Assembly (NCBI RefSeq): GCF_003966915.1
Contig: NZ_AP018150.1
Span: 558,001 to 622,000, forward strand
Source of the DNA: Mycoavidus cysteinexigens
GTDB lineage: Bacteria; Pseudomonadota; Gammaproteobacteria; Burkholderiales; Burkholderiaceae
DNA: 64,000 bases
Direction of reading: 5' to 3'
Within the stretch, counting starts at the first letter, position 1. Each line of letters starts with the position of its first letter. Shown in pieces: positions 10,106 to 18,747 of the stretch. Under the pieces are notes generated by a model. The model saw only the letters and a list, made by a program, of their open reading frames with translations. It searched no databases and was not told the origin of the DNA. The translations under genes and the position numbers were made by a program.

Positions 10106-10163
10106 TTATTTGTGGGCTAAAAGATTTTTCGCTAGTTTTAGATCCTCGAGTGTGTCAACTTTA
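10106..10163 (-). pseudogene. 3' tail of a CMP-sugar synthetase-like gene
   Basis: On the minus strand, just upstream of kdsD, a frame reads RLDKVDTLEDLKLAKNLLAH followed by a final Lys and a stop (TAA at 10106-10108). The pattern V-D-T-x-E-D-L-x-x-A is typical of the C-terminal end of sugar nucleotidyltransferases such as KdsB or NeuA. The rest of that gene is missing: it is cut at the stop codon of the EamA permease gene. I infer that a second kdsB-like gene once preceded kdsD and was replaced by the permease segment. Confidence 0.5.
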
Positions 10164-11078
10164 TCAAGCCGCTTCATTAACGCGGCTTTTACCAGACATA
10201 CTCAAATAAAATGCACTCCCGATAATTACAATCGAGCCTACTATAGCCTGCATTGAAACAACCTCTCCCCAGATCAGGTACTCCAATATAATCGCCCACA
10301 CAATGCCAAAATAGCTAAATGGTGCAAGCATCGACGCGGCTGCATTCCTAAATGCTATGGTGAGCATAAGCTGCCCAGTACCGGCAGTCAGTCCGAGCAG
10401 CCCCATATAACCGAGGTCTGTCATGTTTGGAGCAGTCCAGGAAACCCAAAGCGAGCAACCGCTAAAAATGGTGGCAATTATTGTGAAATACAAGACAATC
10501 ACCGCAGACTCTTCAGTACGAGAGAGCTTTTTGATCTGGATTACAGAACCCGCGTTAAACACAGCACTGAGTAAGACTAAACCCACGCCAAGTAAAGAAG
10601 TATTCTCGTCGCTACTAAACGATGCAATTAGAGCTACGCCAACAGATCCAGCTACCAACGCTATCACCATTGGAACGCGTAGACGCTCGCCTAGGAACAT
10701 AACAGCAAGCAAGGCAATGAAGATTGCTTCTGTATAATGGAGTGTCACGGCAGCTGATAAGGGTAAGTGGGGCAGGCCAGAAAAAAATAATCCCATCGAG
10801 CCTAATGCCAGAACTGCCCTCAGAAAATGTTCCCAAAACCGATGTAGCGTAAATGCTTTTTTTGGAATATTGCAAAAACGGAACATGAGGGCGGCGGGAA
10901 TTATCCCGAATAACATACGAAAGAATATGATCTCGTTCGCTGGGTATTTCGTCGAAACAATTTTCGCAATCGTGCTCACCACCGCAAAAAGAAAAATCCC
11001 ACAGGACATAAACATGATCCCGTGCAACTTTTGCCGATTCAGGGTACCGAACTGTTGCGCTTTAAGGTCTAATTTCAT
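10164..11078 (-). CDS. EamA/DMT-superfamily permease
   Basis: This encodes 304 residues with about ten hydrophobic segments arranged as two five-helix EamA repeats (for example MFMSCGIFLFAVVSTIAK and HYTEAIFIALLAVMFLGE in the first half, then FSYFGIVWAIILEYLIWGE in the second). Members of this drug/metabolite transporter family export amino acids, nucleobases or other small molecules across the inner membrane. The substrate cannot be read from sequence. It has the GC level of the core genes rather than of kdsD. Its stop codon coincides with the break point of the truncated sugar-nucleotidyltransferase tail. Confidence 0.85.
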   Translation of the reverse strand: MKLDLKAQQFGTLNRQKLHGIMFMSCGIFLFAVVSTIAKIVSTKYPANEIIFFRMLFGIIPAALMFRFCNIPKKAFTLHRFWEHFLRAVLALGSMGLFFSGLPHLPLSAAVTLHYTEAIFIALLAVMFLGERLRVPMVIALVAGSVGVALIASFSSDENTSLLGVGLVLLSAVFNAGSVIQIKKLSRTEESAVIVLYFTIIATIFSGCSLWVSWTAPNMTDLGYMGLLGLTAGTGQLMLTIAFRNAAASMLAPFSYFGIVWAIILEYLIWGEVVSMQAIVGSIVIIGSAFYLSMSGKSRVNEAA

Positions 11079-11341
11079 TTGACATTTTTTACAAGGCCCT
11101 TGTTATCGGCAGGCTAACTCAATAAATTGCCTCTCGATACTCCCACCTCCGTCCCAGACTCTTCGACAGTTAGGAAGTCAATGCGCTCAGCGTTTCCTAG
11201 ATCTTCGCCCAAAATGATTATGCAAAAGCAACCCCTTGCCATTCTGGAATGGGATAAATTCGCGCAGGTGTCGCCATTTCTAAAATATTTTACTGCACGC
11301 AGGAAATCGATATTAAAGACGAAAGATTTCTTTGAATTTGA
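11079..11341. other. Gene debris upstream of the EamA permease
   Basis: No intact gene is seen. An 84-codon plus-strand frame (11127-11381) looks non-coding. On the minus strand a short frame ending near 11124 reads IILGEDLGNAERIDFLTVEE before its stop, which has the look of a real gene end but is unrecognised. The stretch is probably left over from deletions or insertions. Confidence 0.3.
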
Positions 11342-11577
11342 TCATACCTCCCTATTTCCAAAAATGTCAAAGGTAGGGTAGCAGAAATCCATTACTGGAC
11401 CTCAAAGTTATATTGGACTTCATCTCAAAGTGAGCTGAATTTAAGTAATCTATCGATTCAAGGTGCGCGGAGTTTAAGTCAAGTAAACGCTTGTTTAATT
11501 GAACAAAGACAAAGAGATGAGGAAAATTTTAGCGAAATTTCTGCCGAGGAAGATGACTTCGTCGAGGTTCCCGTTTA
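11342..11577 (+). pseudogene. Gene 3' end fragment, copy 2 of 2
   Basis: An open frame with no start codon and a TAA stop at 11575-11577. From base 11411 it matches the fragment at 7471-7644 almost base for base (YWTSSQSELNLSNL, IQGARSLSQVN, EEDDFVEVPV). Upstream of the match the two copies are unrelated. Both copies point the same way and flank the kdsB-kdsD-eamA segment, so they may be relics of a duplicated gene or recombination ends. The full-length parent is not in the window. Confidence 0.55.
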
Positions 11578-11625
11578 AAGGGACAAGAAGCCAAGCCGGC
11601 TAAGACTTGTACAGGCTAACGTCTT

Positions 11626-11699
11626 TGGAGGCGGGAGTCGGAATCGAACCGGCGTCGACGGCTTTGCAGGCCGCTGCATAACCACTCTGCTATCCCGCC
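11626..11699 (-). tRNA. tRNA-Cys (anticodon GCA)
   Basis: A 74-base cloverleaf on the minus strand with CCA encoded. The acceptor GGCGGGA pairs with TCCCGCC and the discriminator is T. The anticodon stem CGGCC-TGCAAAG-CCG region carries GCA. It follows tRNA-Gly on the same strand with 95 bases between, probably one transcript. Confidence 0.95.
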
Positions 11700-11794
11700 A
11701 AGGATCAAATTTGACTGGAAGACGATCTACGTTTCCAATTGATGGCCGGCCAAATAATGCAAGGGAATATGCCCCAATATGCAGACCGATAAAT

Positions 11795-11870
11795 TGGAGC
11801 GGGAAACGAGGCTCGAACTCGCGACCTCCACCTTGGCAAGGTGGCGCTCTACCAACTGAGCTATTCCCGC
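11795..11870 (-). tRNA. tRNA-Gly (anticodon GCC)
   Basis: A 76-base cloverleaf on the minus strand with CCA encoded. The acceptor GCGGGAA pairs with TTCCCGC. The anticodon stem CACCT/AGGTG frames TGCCA with the anticodon GCC. The gly-cys pair is a common betaproteobacterial tRNA cluster. It marks the right edge of the island starting at tRNA-Arg. Confidence 0.96.
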
Positions 11871-12054
11871 GTACATCGCATCGCGCATTTAAAAATCTAG
11901 CTGAATGCGAAAACGAGATTATGAATAAATGCTGATTTTGTGTCAAGTGATTGCTACAATTGGTTGCGACTCTTTGTGAAAAAAAGTGGGTGATGTAGAC
12001 TCGATGAGGGTGTTGGCAGTGCGTGGCAAAGCTAGATTAGAGAAAGGTTTTAAG

Positions 12055-12618
12055 ATGAATGCAGCAGGGCTTAGAGAATTGCATCCGACCGATGAGCAAA
12101 ATGAGGTCGGGCTTGAGCAATTTCAGATACCTGTGGGGGCTAAGAATTACATAACGCCGGCAGGCTATCGTAAATTAAAGACGGAATTGTTGGATCTGCT
12201 TGATCATGAGCGACCTGACGTGGTTCGAACGGTAGCATGGGCGGCGGCAAATGGGGATCGTTCAGAAAATGCCGACTATATTTATGGTAAGCGGCGCTTG
12301 CGCGCAATCGACAAACGCATTCGCTTTTTGACGCAGCGACTTGATCAGGCGCAAATAGTAGATAGCCGCTGTCAGGAAAATTTAGATCAGGTGTTTTTTG
12401 GCGCTATGGTGACCTATGCTTTAGAGGATGGGGCTGAGCATTCAGTCACGATTGTTGGCGTGGATGAAATTAATCTGGAGCAGGGTTATGTGAGTTGGGT
12501 TGCGCCGATCGCTCGGGCTCTGCTCAAAGCCAAGTTAGGGGACCTGGTGACACTTCAGACGCCAACCGGTACCGTGCAAATTGAAGTGCTTAAAATTCAA
12601 TACCCTGACCAAAGCTAA
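12055..12618 (+). CDS. greB: Transcription elongation factor GreB
   Basis: This encodes 187 residues from the ATG at 12055, which has AGAAAGG a short distance upstream. The frame extends to a GTG at 11986, but that extra part is not conserved in type. GreB binds the RNA polymerase secondary channel and stimulates transcript cleavage in backtracked complexes. The N-terminal coiled coil has the characteristic NGDRSENADYIYGKRRLR with the acidic tip residues. The C-terminal FKBP-like domain ends with SPIARALLKA-type sequence (here APIARALLKAKLGD) and VTLQTPTGTVQIEVL. It is convergent with spoT. Confidence 0.9.
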   Translation: MNAAGLRELHPTDEQNEVGLEQFQIPVGAKNYITPAGYRKLKTELLDLLDHERPDVVRTVAWAAANGDRSENADYIYGKRRLRAIDKRIRFLTQRLDQAQIVDSRCQENLDQVFFGAMVTYALEDGAEHSVTIVGVDEINLEQGYVSWVAPIARALLKAKLGDLVTLQTPTGTVQIEVLKIQYPDQS

Positions 12619-12671
12619 AAAAATTTTTATCTTGCGCCTTGAGCGCAGAGTGTGCGGCGGGCGCTAAAAAT

Positions 12672-15038
12672 TTAATAATCCGGCCGCTCGCGCTCAATGC
12701 GCATTCCGCCATTGCGGCGCTGAGGTTGAGATTCGCTGGATTTTTCGCGCGTGATGCGCATCACATCTTGGTTAATACGTGTACGGCGCATGACATTTGC
12801 TAGGTGCACGCGGTTGGCGACTTGAATCACTAGGCGTAGCACGACAAATTCTTGGGTGAAATCTTCGTCCATTGAAATATGGGCAATATTGGCGTCGGCT
12901 GCTGTAATGTCTGCTGCAATCCGCGCAAAAACGCCTTTTGTTTTACGCACGAGGATTTTAATCATTACATCGAATAAACGTCCGGGTTGGGGCGCCCAGG
13001 CAATATCGATCCAGCGTTCAGGGTCGCGTTTATGAATGCGGTGAGCGATGCGGCAGTCTGTGATGTGCACCGCCATCCCTAGGCCAAGCCCAATGTAGCC
13101 CATGATCGCATCTCCTGGAATCGGACGGCAGCAGGGCGATAATTGGACTGACATCCCTTCAGCGCCGCTAATCACGACTGGGATTGGAGAGCCAGCGCCT
13201 GAAGTGACTGGGTTTGGCCCGGAGTACTTGGTGGCGGGGTTCTTATTGGCGTCATCTTCATGTTCCCCGAGCAAGACTTCAATGCGCTTCGCCATGACGG
13301 CGGCAACGCAGCGGCCTAGTCCAACGTCAGCGAAAATTTCTTCGCTGCTGTGGTGAGTCCATTGCTCTAGTTTGTCCCAAGCTTGCGGCGTCATGTTGTC
13401 TAACGACAGGCCATAGCCTCTTAGTGCTTGCTCGATAAGCTGCTTGCCCAATTGCACCGATTCATTGGAACGCATCGTCTTGAGGTAATGCCGAATCGCC
13501 GAGCGCGCTTTTCCGGTGCGCACTAAGCCAAGCCATGCTGGGTTTGGTTTTGAAGACGCGGCCGTGATCACTTCGACAATATCGCCGCTTTGCAGCTCAG
13601 TGCGCAACGGTAGTAGTTCATTATTAATTTTGACTGAAGCGCATTGATTGCCCAATTCGCTATGGATCGCATAAGCAAAATCAAGTGCAGTCGCGCCGCG
13701 GGGCAACGTTATGATGGCTGATTTGGGCGTAAATACATAGACTGCGTCTGGAAATAGATCGATTTTAACGTGCTCAAGAAATTCGCTTGCGTCGCCTGCT
13801 TCCAATTGAATATCAAGTAATGATTTGAGCCATTGATGCGCGCGTTGTTGCACGTCGTTCAGATCTGCGCTGCCATTCTTATAAAGCCAATGCGCGGCGA
13901 CGCCAGCCTCGGCTATATCATGCATTTTCCGGGTACGGATTTGGAATTCAACGGGCGTTCCAAACGGGCCAACCAAGGTGGTATGCAATGATTGATAACC
14001 ATTGATTTTGGGAATTGCAATGTAATCTTTAAATTTACCAGGTACGGGCTTATATAGAGAGTGCAGCACTCCCACACATAAATAACATTCAAGCGGTTTT
14101 TCGACGACGATGCGAAAACCATATACGTCAAGTACCTGCGAAAATGACAATTGTTTGTCGCGCATTTTGCGGTAGATGCTATAGATGGTTTTTTCGCGGC
14201 CTGTCACTTCGCAGTCGATTTGCTCATCGGCAAATGCGTACTGCACGGATTCCAAGATTTTGCTGACCACTTTGCGGCGATTACCGCGCGCTGCTCTTAC
14301 GGCTTTTTCAATCGTCGCATAACGATGCGGATGAAAATTTGCAAAACTGGTTTCCTGTAATTCTCGATAAGTATTATTTAAACCTAAGCGATGTGCGATT
14401 GGCGCATAAATATCGATGGTTTCGCGCGCGACGCGGCGGCGTTTCTCCGCCGGCACGGCGCTTAGCGTGCGCATATTGTGCAAGCGATCGGCGAGCTTAA
14501 TGATGATCACGCGCACATCGCGCGCCATGGCTAGCATCATTTTGCGGAAATTTTCCGCTTGCGCATCTTCCCGACTGCGAAATTCCATGCGGTCGAGTTT
14601 GGAGAGCCCGTCCACTAATTCGGCAACTTTGGGCCCAAAATGCTCGGTAAGCTCGGTTTTGGTGACCTCTTGATCTTCTATGACGTCATGCAGTAACGCA
14701 GCTATGATGGACTGCGCATCGAGGCGCCAGCTTGCGCAAATTTCGGCAACCGCGACCGGGTGCGTGATATACGGCTCGCCACTTTGCCGATATTGACCAA
14801 GATGAGCTTGATCGCTGAAATGGAATGCAACCTTGATTTGCTCGATTTCTGACTGTTCGAGGTATTCAGATAAAGCTGCGGTTAAGTTTGCGATTGAAAC
14901 GACTTTATGCTTACGCGGATGTTCAGGCGTGACGGTAGGGCCAAATAAATGCTTAACCGACTGCTCAAGCACTACGTCGATATATTTGCGCGCCACTGGC
15001 GTTTCTAATTTGGAGGCAGACGATGGGTTCTCGTTCAT
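12672..15038 (-). CDS. spoT: Bifunctional (p)ppGpp synthase/hydrolase
   Basis: This encodes 788 residues from the ATG at 15038, chosen because GGAGG lies five bases before it. A further in-frame ATG at 15050 overlaps that site. SpoT/Rel makes and degrades the stringent-response alarmone. The N-terminal hydrolase has HD at 117-118 (AALLHDVIEDQ) and the ED pair at 121-122. The synthetase domain shows YSIYRKMRDK, DVYGFRIVV and GYQSLHTTLVGP. TGS (VYVFTPKSAIITLPRGATALDF), a conserved-Cys region and a C-terminal ACT domain follow. Both catalytic domains look intact, so this could be the only long Rel enzyme. It ends the operon yicC-gmk-rpoZ-spoT. Confidence 0.95.
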   Translation of the reverse strand: MNENPSSASKLETPVARKYIDVVLEQSVKHLFGPTVTPEHPRKHKVVSIANLTAALSEYLEQSEIEQIKVAFHFSDQAHLGQYRQSGEPYITHPVAVAEICASWRLDAQSIIAALLHDVIEDQEVTKTELTEHFGPKVAELVDGLSKLDRMEFRSREDAQAENFRKMMLAMARDVRVIIIKLADRLHNMRTLSAVPAEKRRRVARETIDIYAPIAHRLGLNNTYRELQETSFANFHPHRYATIEKAVRAARGNRRKVVSKILESVQYAFADEQIDCEVTGREKTIYSIYRKMRDKQLSFSQVLDVYGFRIVVEKPLECYLCVGVLHSLYKPVPGKFKDYIAIPKINGYQSLHTTLVGPFGTPVEFQIRTRKMHDIAEAGVAAHWLYKNGSADLNDVQQRAHQWLKSLLDIQLEAGDASEFLEHVKIDLFPDAVYVFTPKSAIITLPRGATALDFAYAIHSELGNQCASVKINNELLPLRTELQSGDIVEVITAASSKPNPAWLGLVRTGKARSAIRHYLKTMRSNESVQLGKQLIEQALRGYGLSLDNMTPQAWDKLEQWTHHSSEEIFADVGLGRCVAAVMAKRIEVLLGEHEDDANKNPATKYSGPNPVTSGAGSPIPVVISGAEGMSVQLSPCCRPIPGDAIMGYIGLGLGMAVHITDCRIAHRIHKRDPERWIDIAWAPQPGRLFDVMIKILVRKTKGVFARIAADITAADANIAHISMDEDFTQEFVVLRLVIQVANRVHLANVMRRTRINQDVMRITREKSSESQPQRRNGGMRIERERPDY

Positions 15039-15094
15039 GTTCGCCTCCATATATTAAGTAGATGCTGAGTTTAAACTAACTTTGCTGCGCGTGC

Positions 15095-15313
15095 TTATAG
15101 CGGAACTTTTTTCAACATCTCGTTAATATCTATAACGCCATCGGCAATTTCGCGCAAAGCGGCTACCGGTGGTTTATTGCGGTTGCCAACTTTAGTGGCG
15201 TGCCCGAGTATGAGTTGGCGTGCCCGATAAGTGGCAGCCAGCGTAAGATCAAAACGGTTAGTGTTAGCGTCCGGAGCGTTTTGCAAACAATCTTCAACAG
15301 TAATGCGGGCCAT
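15095..15313 (-). CDS. rpoZ: RNA polymerase omega subunit
   Basis: This encodes 72 residues. Omega helps assemble RNA polymerase by holding the beta' subunit and takes part in ppGpp sensing. The beginning [11 protein letters not shown], the region [16 protein letters not shown] and [14 protein letters not shown] are characteristic. AAAGGA lies upstream of the start. It stands between gmk and spoT, the usual proteobacterial order, which links nucleotide metabolism and the stringent response. Confidence 0.95.
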   Translation of the reverse strand: MARITVEDCLQNAPDANTNRFDLTLAATYRARQLILGHATKVGNRNKPPVAALREIADGVIDINEMLKKVPL

Positions 15314-15389
15314 GATAAATTTTTCCTTTATAAGAATGCGTCTATTTTACATCAGCGGTGCTGAGTAGGGTTTTTAGCCGTTTTGTTTT

Positions 15390-16088
15390 TTAATCCGTCG
15401 TCGCAGCATGAATGCCCAGTTCCGCAAAAAGATGCGCATGGCGCGCGCACTGAGAAGCAAAACGCAAGCGTGTCGTGGCGATAATCGATTGCAATTGGGT
15501 CAGTGCATTGGCAAAGTTATCGTTGATAACCACATACTCTGCTTCGGCGGCGTGAGCCATTTCGCTGCCTGCTGCAAGTAATCTCCTCACAATCACATTG
15601 GGCGCATCTTGCCCGCGTTTTTTTAGCCGTTCTTCGAGCGCATCCAGCGAAGGCGGCAAAATAAAAATGCTGACCGCATGACGAAATTGCCGGCGTATTT
15701 GTCGTGCACCTTGCCAGTCAATTTCAAGCAACACATCATGGCCACTTTCGATCTGCTGTTCAATCCACAGGCGCGAGGTGCCGTAATAGTGCCCATGTAC
15801 CTCTGCACTCTCGATAAACTCGCCACGCGCGCGGCGCGCGAAAAAATCCTCTTGCTTAACAAAATGATAGGCGCGCCCATCTACCTCACCAGGCCGCGGT
15901 GCGCGTGTCGTATAAGAGACCGATAAGCTGATGCCGGTATCATGCGCAAGTAAAGCGTTAACCAGCGTTGATTTGCCGGCACCAGACGGTGCGATCACCA
16001 TAAACAAATGCCCAGGATGATGATGGTCTGCTGAGTAACTGGGTGGCGTAGTGCAAAGAGGCGTATTAGATGGGGTTGCCTGGCTCAT
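15390..16088 (-). CDS. gmk: Guanylate kinase
   Basis: This encodes 232 residues. It phosphorylates GMP to GDP with ATP in the cytoplasm. The P-loop is [11 protein letters not shown] (about residues 33-43) and the GMP-binding region has [31 protein letters not shown] is also typical. The first 25-30 residues, rich in Thr, Pro and His, are a poorly conserved extension before the core (MVIAPSG). No Shine-Dalgarno precedes the given ATG, so the exact start is uncertain. Operon with rpoZ and spoT. Confidence 0.93.
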   Translation of the reverse strand: MSQATPSNTPLCTTPPSYSADHHHPGHLFMVIAPSGAGKSTLVNALLAHDTGISLSVSYTTRAPRPGEVDGRAYHFVKQEDFFARRARGEFIESAEVHGHYYGTSRLWIEQQIESGHDVLLEIDWQGARQIRRQFRHAVSIFILPPSLDALEERLKKRGQDAPNVIVRRLLAAGSEMAHAAEAEYVVINDNFANALTQLQSIIATTRLRFASQCARHAHLFAELGIHAATTD

Positions 16089-16202
16089 AAATAAAAAATA
16101 GGCTCTTAGAGTTAAAAATTAAAAATACCGCCTCGCAGGGTTGAGGAGCGCGAGAAAAAGTCTATAGCTTAAAAAACCGCGACTCCCTCATAAGCTGCAA
16201 GA

Positions 16203-17144
16203 TTACTCCAAATTTTGTATCTGCTCGCGCATTTGCTCAATTAAAAGCTTAAGGGTCATCGCGCTATCGGCTAGCTCCTTAGCCGCAGCTTTTGAACCCA
16301 GCGTGTTGGCTTCTCGGTTAAGCTCTTGCATCATAAAATCCAGTTTTTTGCCAACCCGGCCGCCTTTTTGGAGGATTTGTCTGGTCTCGCGCAAATGAGT
16401 GGATAGTCGAGTTAATTCTTCGCTAACATCTATGCGAATGCCATACGTGGTCACTTCTTGCCGGATCCTCTCCGCGGCTTCCTCGCGCGAGATAAGCGCC
16501 GGCGCATTGTCTGCGGTGGCGAGGCCAAGCGCTTCTTGTAGGCGTTCGACAACCTTTTGTTGGTGTTTGTTGATTAATTCTGGCACCCAAGGCGTAATTT
16601 CAGTGACAATTTTTTCCATCTCAGTCACTTTGTCAAGCAATATAGCGGCGAGCTGTGCGCCTTCGCGCGCGCGCATATCAACTAACTCATCAAGCGCTTG
16701 TTGGGCGCATTGGATGACGGTCGCGCTCAAGCTATCTGTTGCCGGTGTTTTGCCGTTGCTTTTACTTAGTACGCCAGGCCAATGCAAAATCTCGTTGGCT
16801 GTGAGCCGCTCAGCCTGAGGAAAGTGACTCAAGATTTGAGCTTCAATCAGCGCTAACTGCGTCAGCGCTTCATGGTTAAGCGCACCGCTGGTTGGCAGTA
16901 TTTCACTACGTTGCAGGTTAAGGCGAATCTCGACTTTGCCGCGGCCTAATTTTTGCGTAAACATTTCGCGCATGACAGATTCCGTGGCGCGGACCTCATC
17001 GGGAATGCGGAAGCTTAGATCAAGAAAACGTGAGTTCACTGAGCGTAGCTCGACCGATACACTGATTGCTGGCGCCTCGCTATTCGCTACAATGGGTACT
17101 TCGTGGGTGACGATGGCGTAGCCAGTCATGCTATAAATCATCAA
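16203..17144 (-). CDS. yicC: YicC-family endoribonuclease
   Basis: This encodes 313 residues (the second ATG, 17141, gives MIYSMTGYA, the usual family start). YicC proteins are single-strand-cleaving endoribonucleases, as shown for the E. coli member. The N-terminal domain has SVELRSVNSRFLDLSFRIP. The C-terminal DUF1732 region has EELTRLSTHL, GRVGKKLDFMMQELNREANT and KAAAKELADSAM, all well conserved. It lies upstream of gmk on the same strand and divergent from rph, with about 150 bases between the starts. Confidence 0.93.
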   Translation of the reverse strand: MMIYSMTGYAIVTHEVPIVANSEAPAISVSVELRSVNSRFLDLSFRIPDEVRATESVMREMFTQKLGRGKVEIRLNLQRSEILPTSGALNHEALTQLALIEAQILSHFPQAERLTANEILHWPGVLSKSNGKTPATDSLSATVIQCAQQALDELVDMRAREGAQLAAILLDKVTEMEKIVTEITPWVPELINKHQQKVVERLQEALGLATADNAPALISREEAAERIRQEVTTYGIRIDVSEELTRLSTHLRETRQILQKGGRVGKKLDFMMQELNREANTLGSKAAAKELADSAMTLKLLIEQMREQIQNLE

Positions 17145-17298
17145 TTATGCTCGCTCGAAGTTGCAACGCCAAATTATGGCGTGGGAGACTCATCTTCATC
17201 AAAGAGACGGGGGTAATGTGTATTTTAAAGGATATACGCCCCTTGATGTCGCGCATCGATGCGCTCAAGTTGCGTAGCGGTATATAATTTGGAAGTCT

Positions 17299-18039
17299 AT
17301 GAATCTACTCTCACTCCGGCCAGATGGCCGCTCCCCAGCTCAAATGCGTGAAGTGCGCATAACTCGCCATTACACGAAACACGCCGAAGGTTCGGTATTG
17401 GTTGAATTTGGTCATACTAAAGTGATCTGTACGGCAAGTGTTGCGGAACGGGTACCAGAATTTTTGCGAGGCCAAAATCAAGGTTGGCTTACAGCAGAAT
17501 ATGGCATGTTGCCGCGTGCGACGCACACGCGCAGCGAACGCGAAGCGGCGCGTGGCAAACAGACTGGCCGCACTCAGGAAATTCAGCGTTTAATTGGACG
17601 CGCGTTACGCGCCGCCTTTGATCTTAAAAAGCTCGGCGCGCGTACGCTGCATATCGATTGCGACGTGATTCAGGCAGACGGCGGCACGCGTACGGCGAGT
17701 ATTACCGGTGCTTTCGTGGCGGCATATGATGCCGTCACGCAACTGTTGCTCACCCAGCAAATTGCCCAACTGCCGGTTATTGATTGGGTGGCGGCAGTTT
17801 CGGTTGGCATGGTGCAGGGCGTTCCGGTGCTCGACCTTAACTACGATGAAGATGCCAAATGCGGCACAGATATGAACGTGGTGATGACAGATCAAGAGGG
17901 TTTTGTCGAAATTCAGGGCACCGCCGAGGGAGCGGTATTTTCTCGCATAGAGATGAATCAGTTACTTGACCTTGCGCAAATTGGCATTGCTGATCTAATC
18001 AAAAAACAAAAGGAAGCGTTGGGGTTAGGCATTGCCTAA
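17299..18039 (+). CDS. rph: Ribonuclease PH
   Basis: This encodes 246 residues. RNase PH trims the 3' ends of tRNA precursors by phosphorolysis. The conserved blocks [55 protein letters not shown] and [19 protein letters not shown] are present, including the paired acidic residues of the active site. It leads the rph-rdgB-hemW group; rdgB begins 41 bases after its stop. Confidence 0.96.
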   Translation: MNLLSLRPDGRSPAQMREVRITRHYTKHAEGSVLVEFGHTKVICTASVAERVPEFLRGQNQGWLTAEYGMLPRATHTRSEREAARGKQTGRTQEIQRLIGRALRAAFDLKKLGARTLHIDCDVIQADGGTRTASITGAFVAAYDAVTQLLLTQQIAQLPVIDWVAAVSVGMVQGVPVLDLNYDEDAKCGTDMNVVMTDQEGFVEIQGTAEGAVFSRIEMNQLLDLAQIGIADLIKKQKEALGLGIA

Positions 18040-18080
18040 AACCGTTGGATCTTAACTTGAACTTAGTGTGATTGCCCGCG

Positions 18081-18746
18081 ATGGACCCAACGACTCTTTC
18101 TTCTTCTACGAGGCTAAGCCCGGCTGCGCCAAGCCCGCATCAGGTGGTGTTAGCCTCTAACAATGCCAATAAACTGCGTGAATTTACTGCTTTGCTTGCG
18201 CAAGTAGATCTGCCGTTAGTCGCGCAAAGCGAGCTTGGCATCACGCCGGCGGCGGAACCCCACCCCACCTTTGTTGAAAATGCGCTGGCTAAAGCACGTC
18301 ATGCCGCGCACCTTAGCGGCCTGGCGGCGTTGGCGGATGATTCCGGGTTGTGCGTGCACGCCTTGCAAGGCGCGCCCGGCGTATATTCAGCGCGGTTTGC
18401 GCAGCGCGCGGGCGGTGCGCAAACCGACGCCGCTAATAATGCGTTGCTGCTTAGCGAGCTGGCAGCTCATCCTGACCGGCGGGCCCACTATATTTGTGTC
18501 TTGGTTTATGTCGCCCACGCGCAAGATCCTGAGCCCATTATTGCCGAAGCGCGCTGGTATGGCGAAATTGCAAAAGTAGCGCGCGGCGAGTACGGTTTTG
18601 GCTATGATCCGCTTTTTTATCTGCCTGAGCTCGGGCAGACGGCGGCGGAACTCGCGCCGGCAGTTAAAAACACCATAAGTCATCGCGCGCTGGCGAGCGA
18701 GCTTTTAATTAAGCGGCTTAAAAATGAGAGGATGAAAGGCCTGTAA
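18081..18746 (+). CDS. rdgB: XTP/dITP diphosphatase (RdgB/HAM1)
   Basis: This encodes 221 residues from the ATG at 18081; a TTG at 18072 is a possible alternative. RdgB hydrolyses non-canonical purine nucleoside triphosphates and so keeps inosine and xanthosine out of DNA. The substrate-binding start is VLASNNANKLREF. The catalytic acidic pair is in ALADDSGLCV. GAPGVYSARFA and GFGYDPLFY are the other family signatures. The first 20 residues, rich in Ser and Pro, are a non-conserved extension. The hemW start follows one base after its stop, so the two are translationally coupled. Confidence 0.94.
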   Translation: MDPTTLSSSTRLSPAAPSPHQVVLASNNANKLREFTALLAQVDLPLVAQSELGITPAAEPHPTFVENALAKARHAAHLSGLAALADDSGLCVHALQGAPGVYSARFAQRAGGAQTDAANNALLLSELAAHPDRRAHYICVLVYVAHAQDPEPIIAEARWYGEIAKVARGEYGFGYDPLFYLPELGQTAAELAPAVKNTISHRALASELLIKRLKNERMKGL

Positions 18747-18747
18747 T

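Noticed and set aside
11127-11381. 84-codon plus-strand frame before the tRNA pair
   Set aside because: No ribosome site, unusual composition, no recognisable motif; it lies in debris and the opposite strand has an equally plausible fragment.
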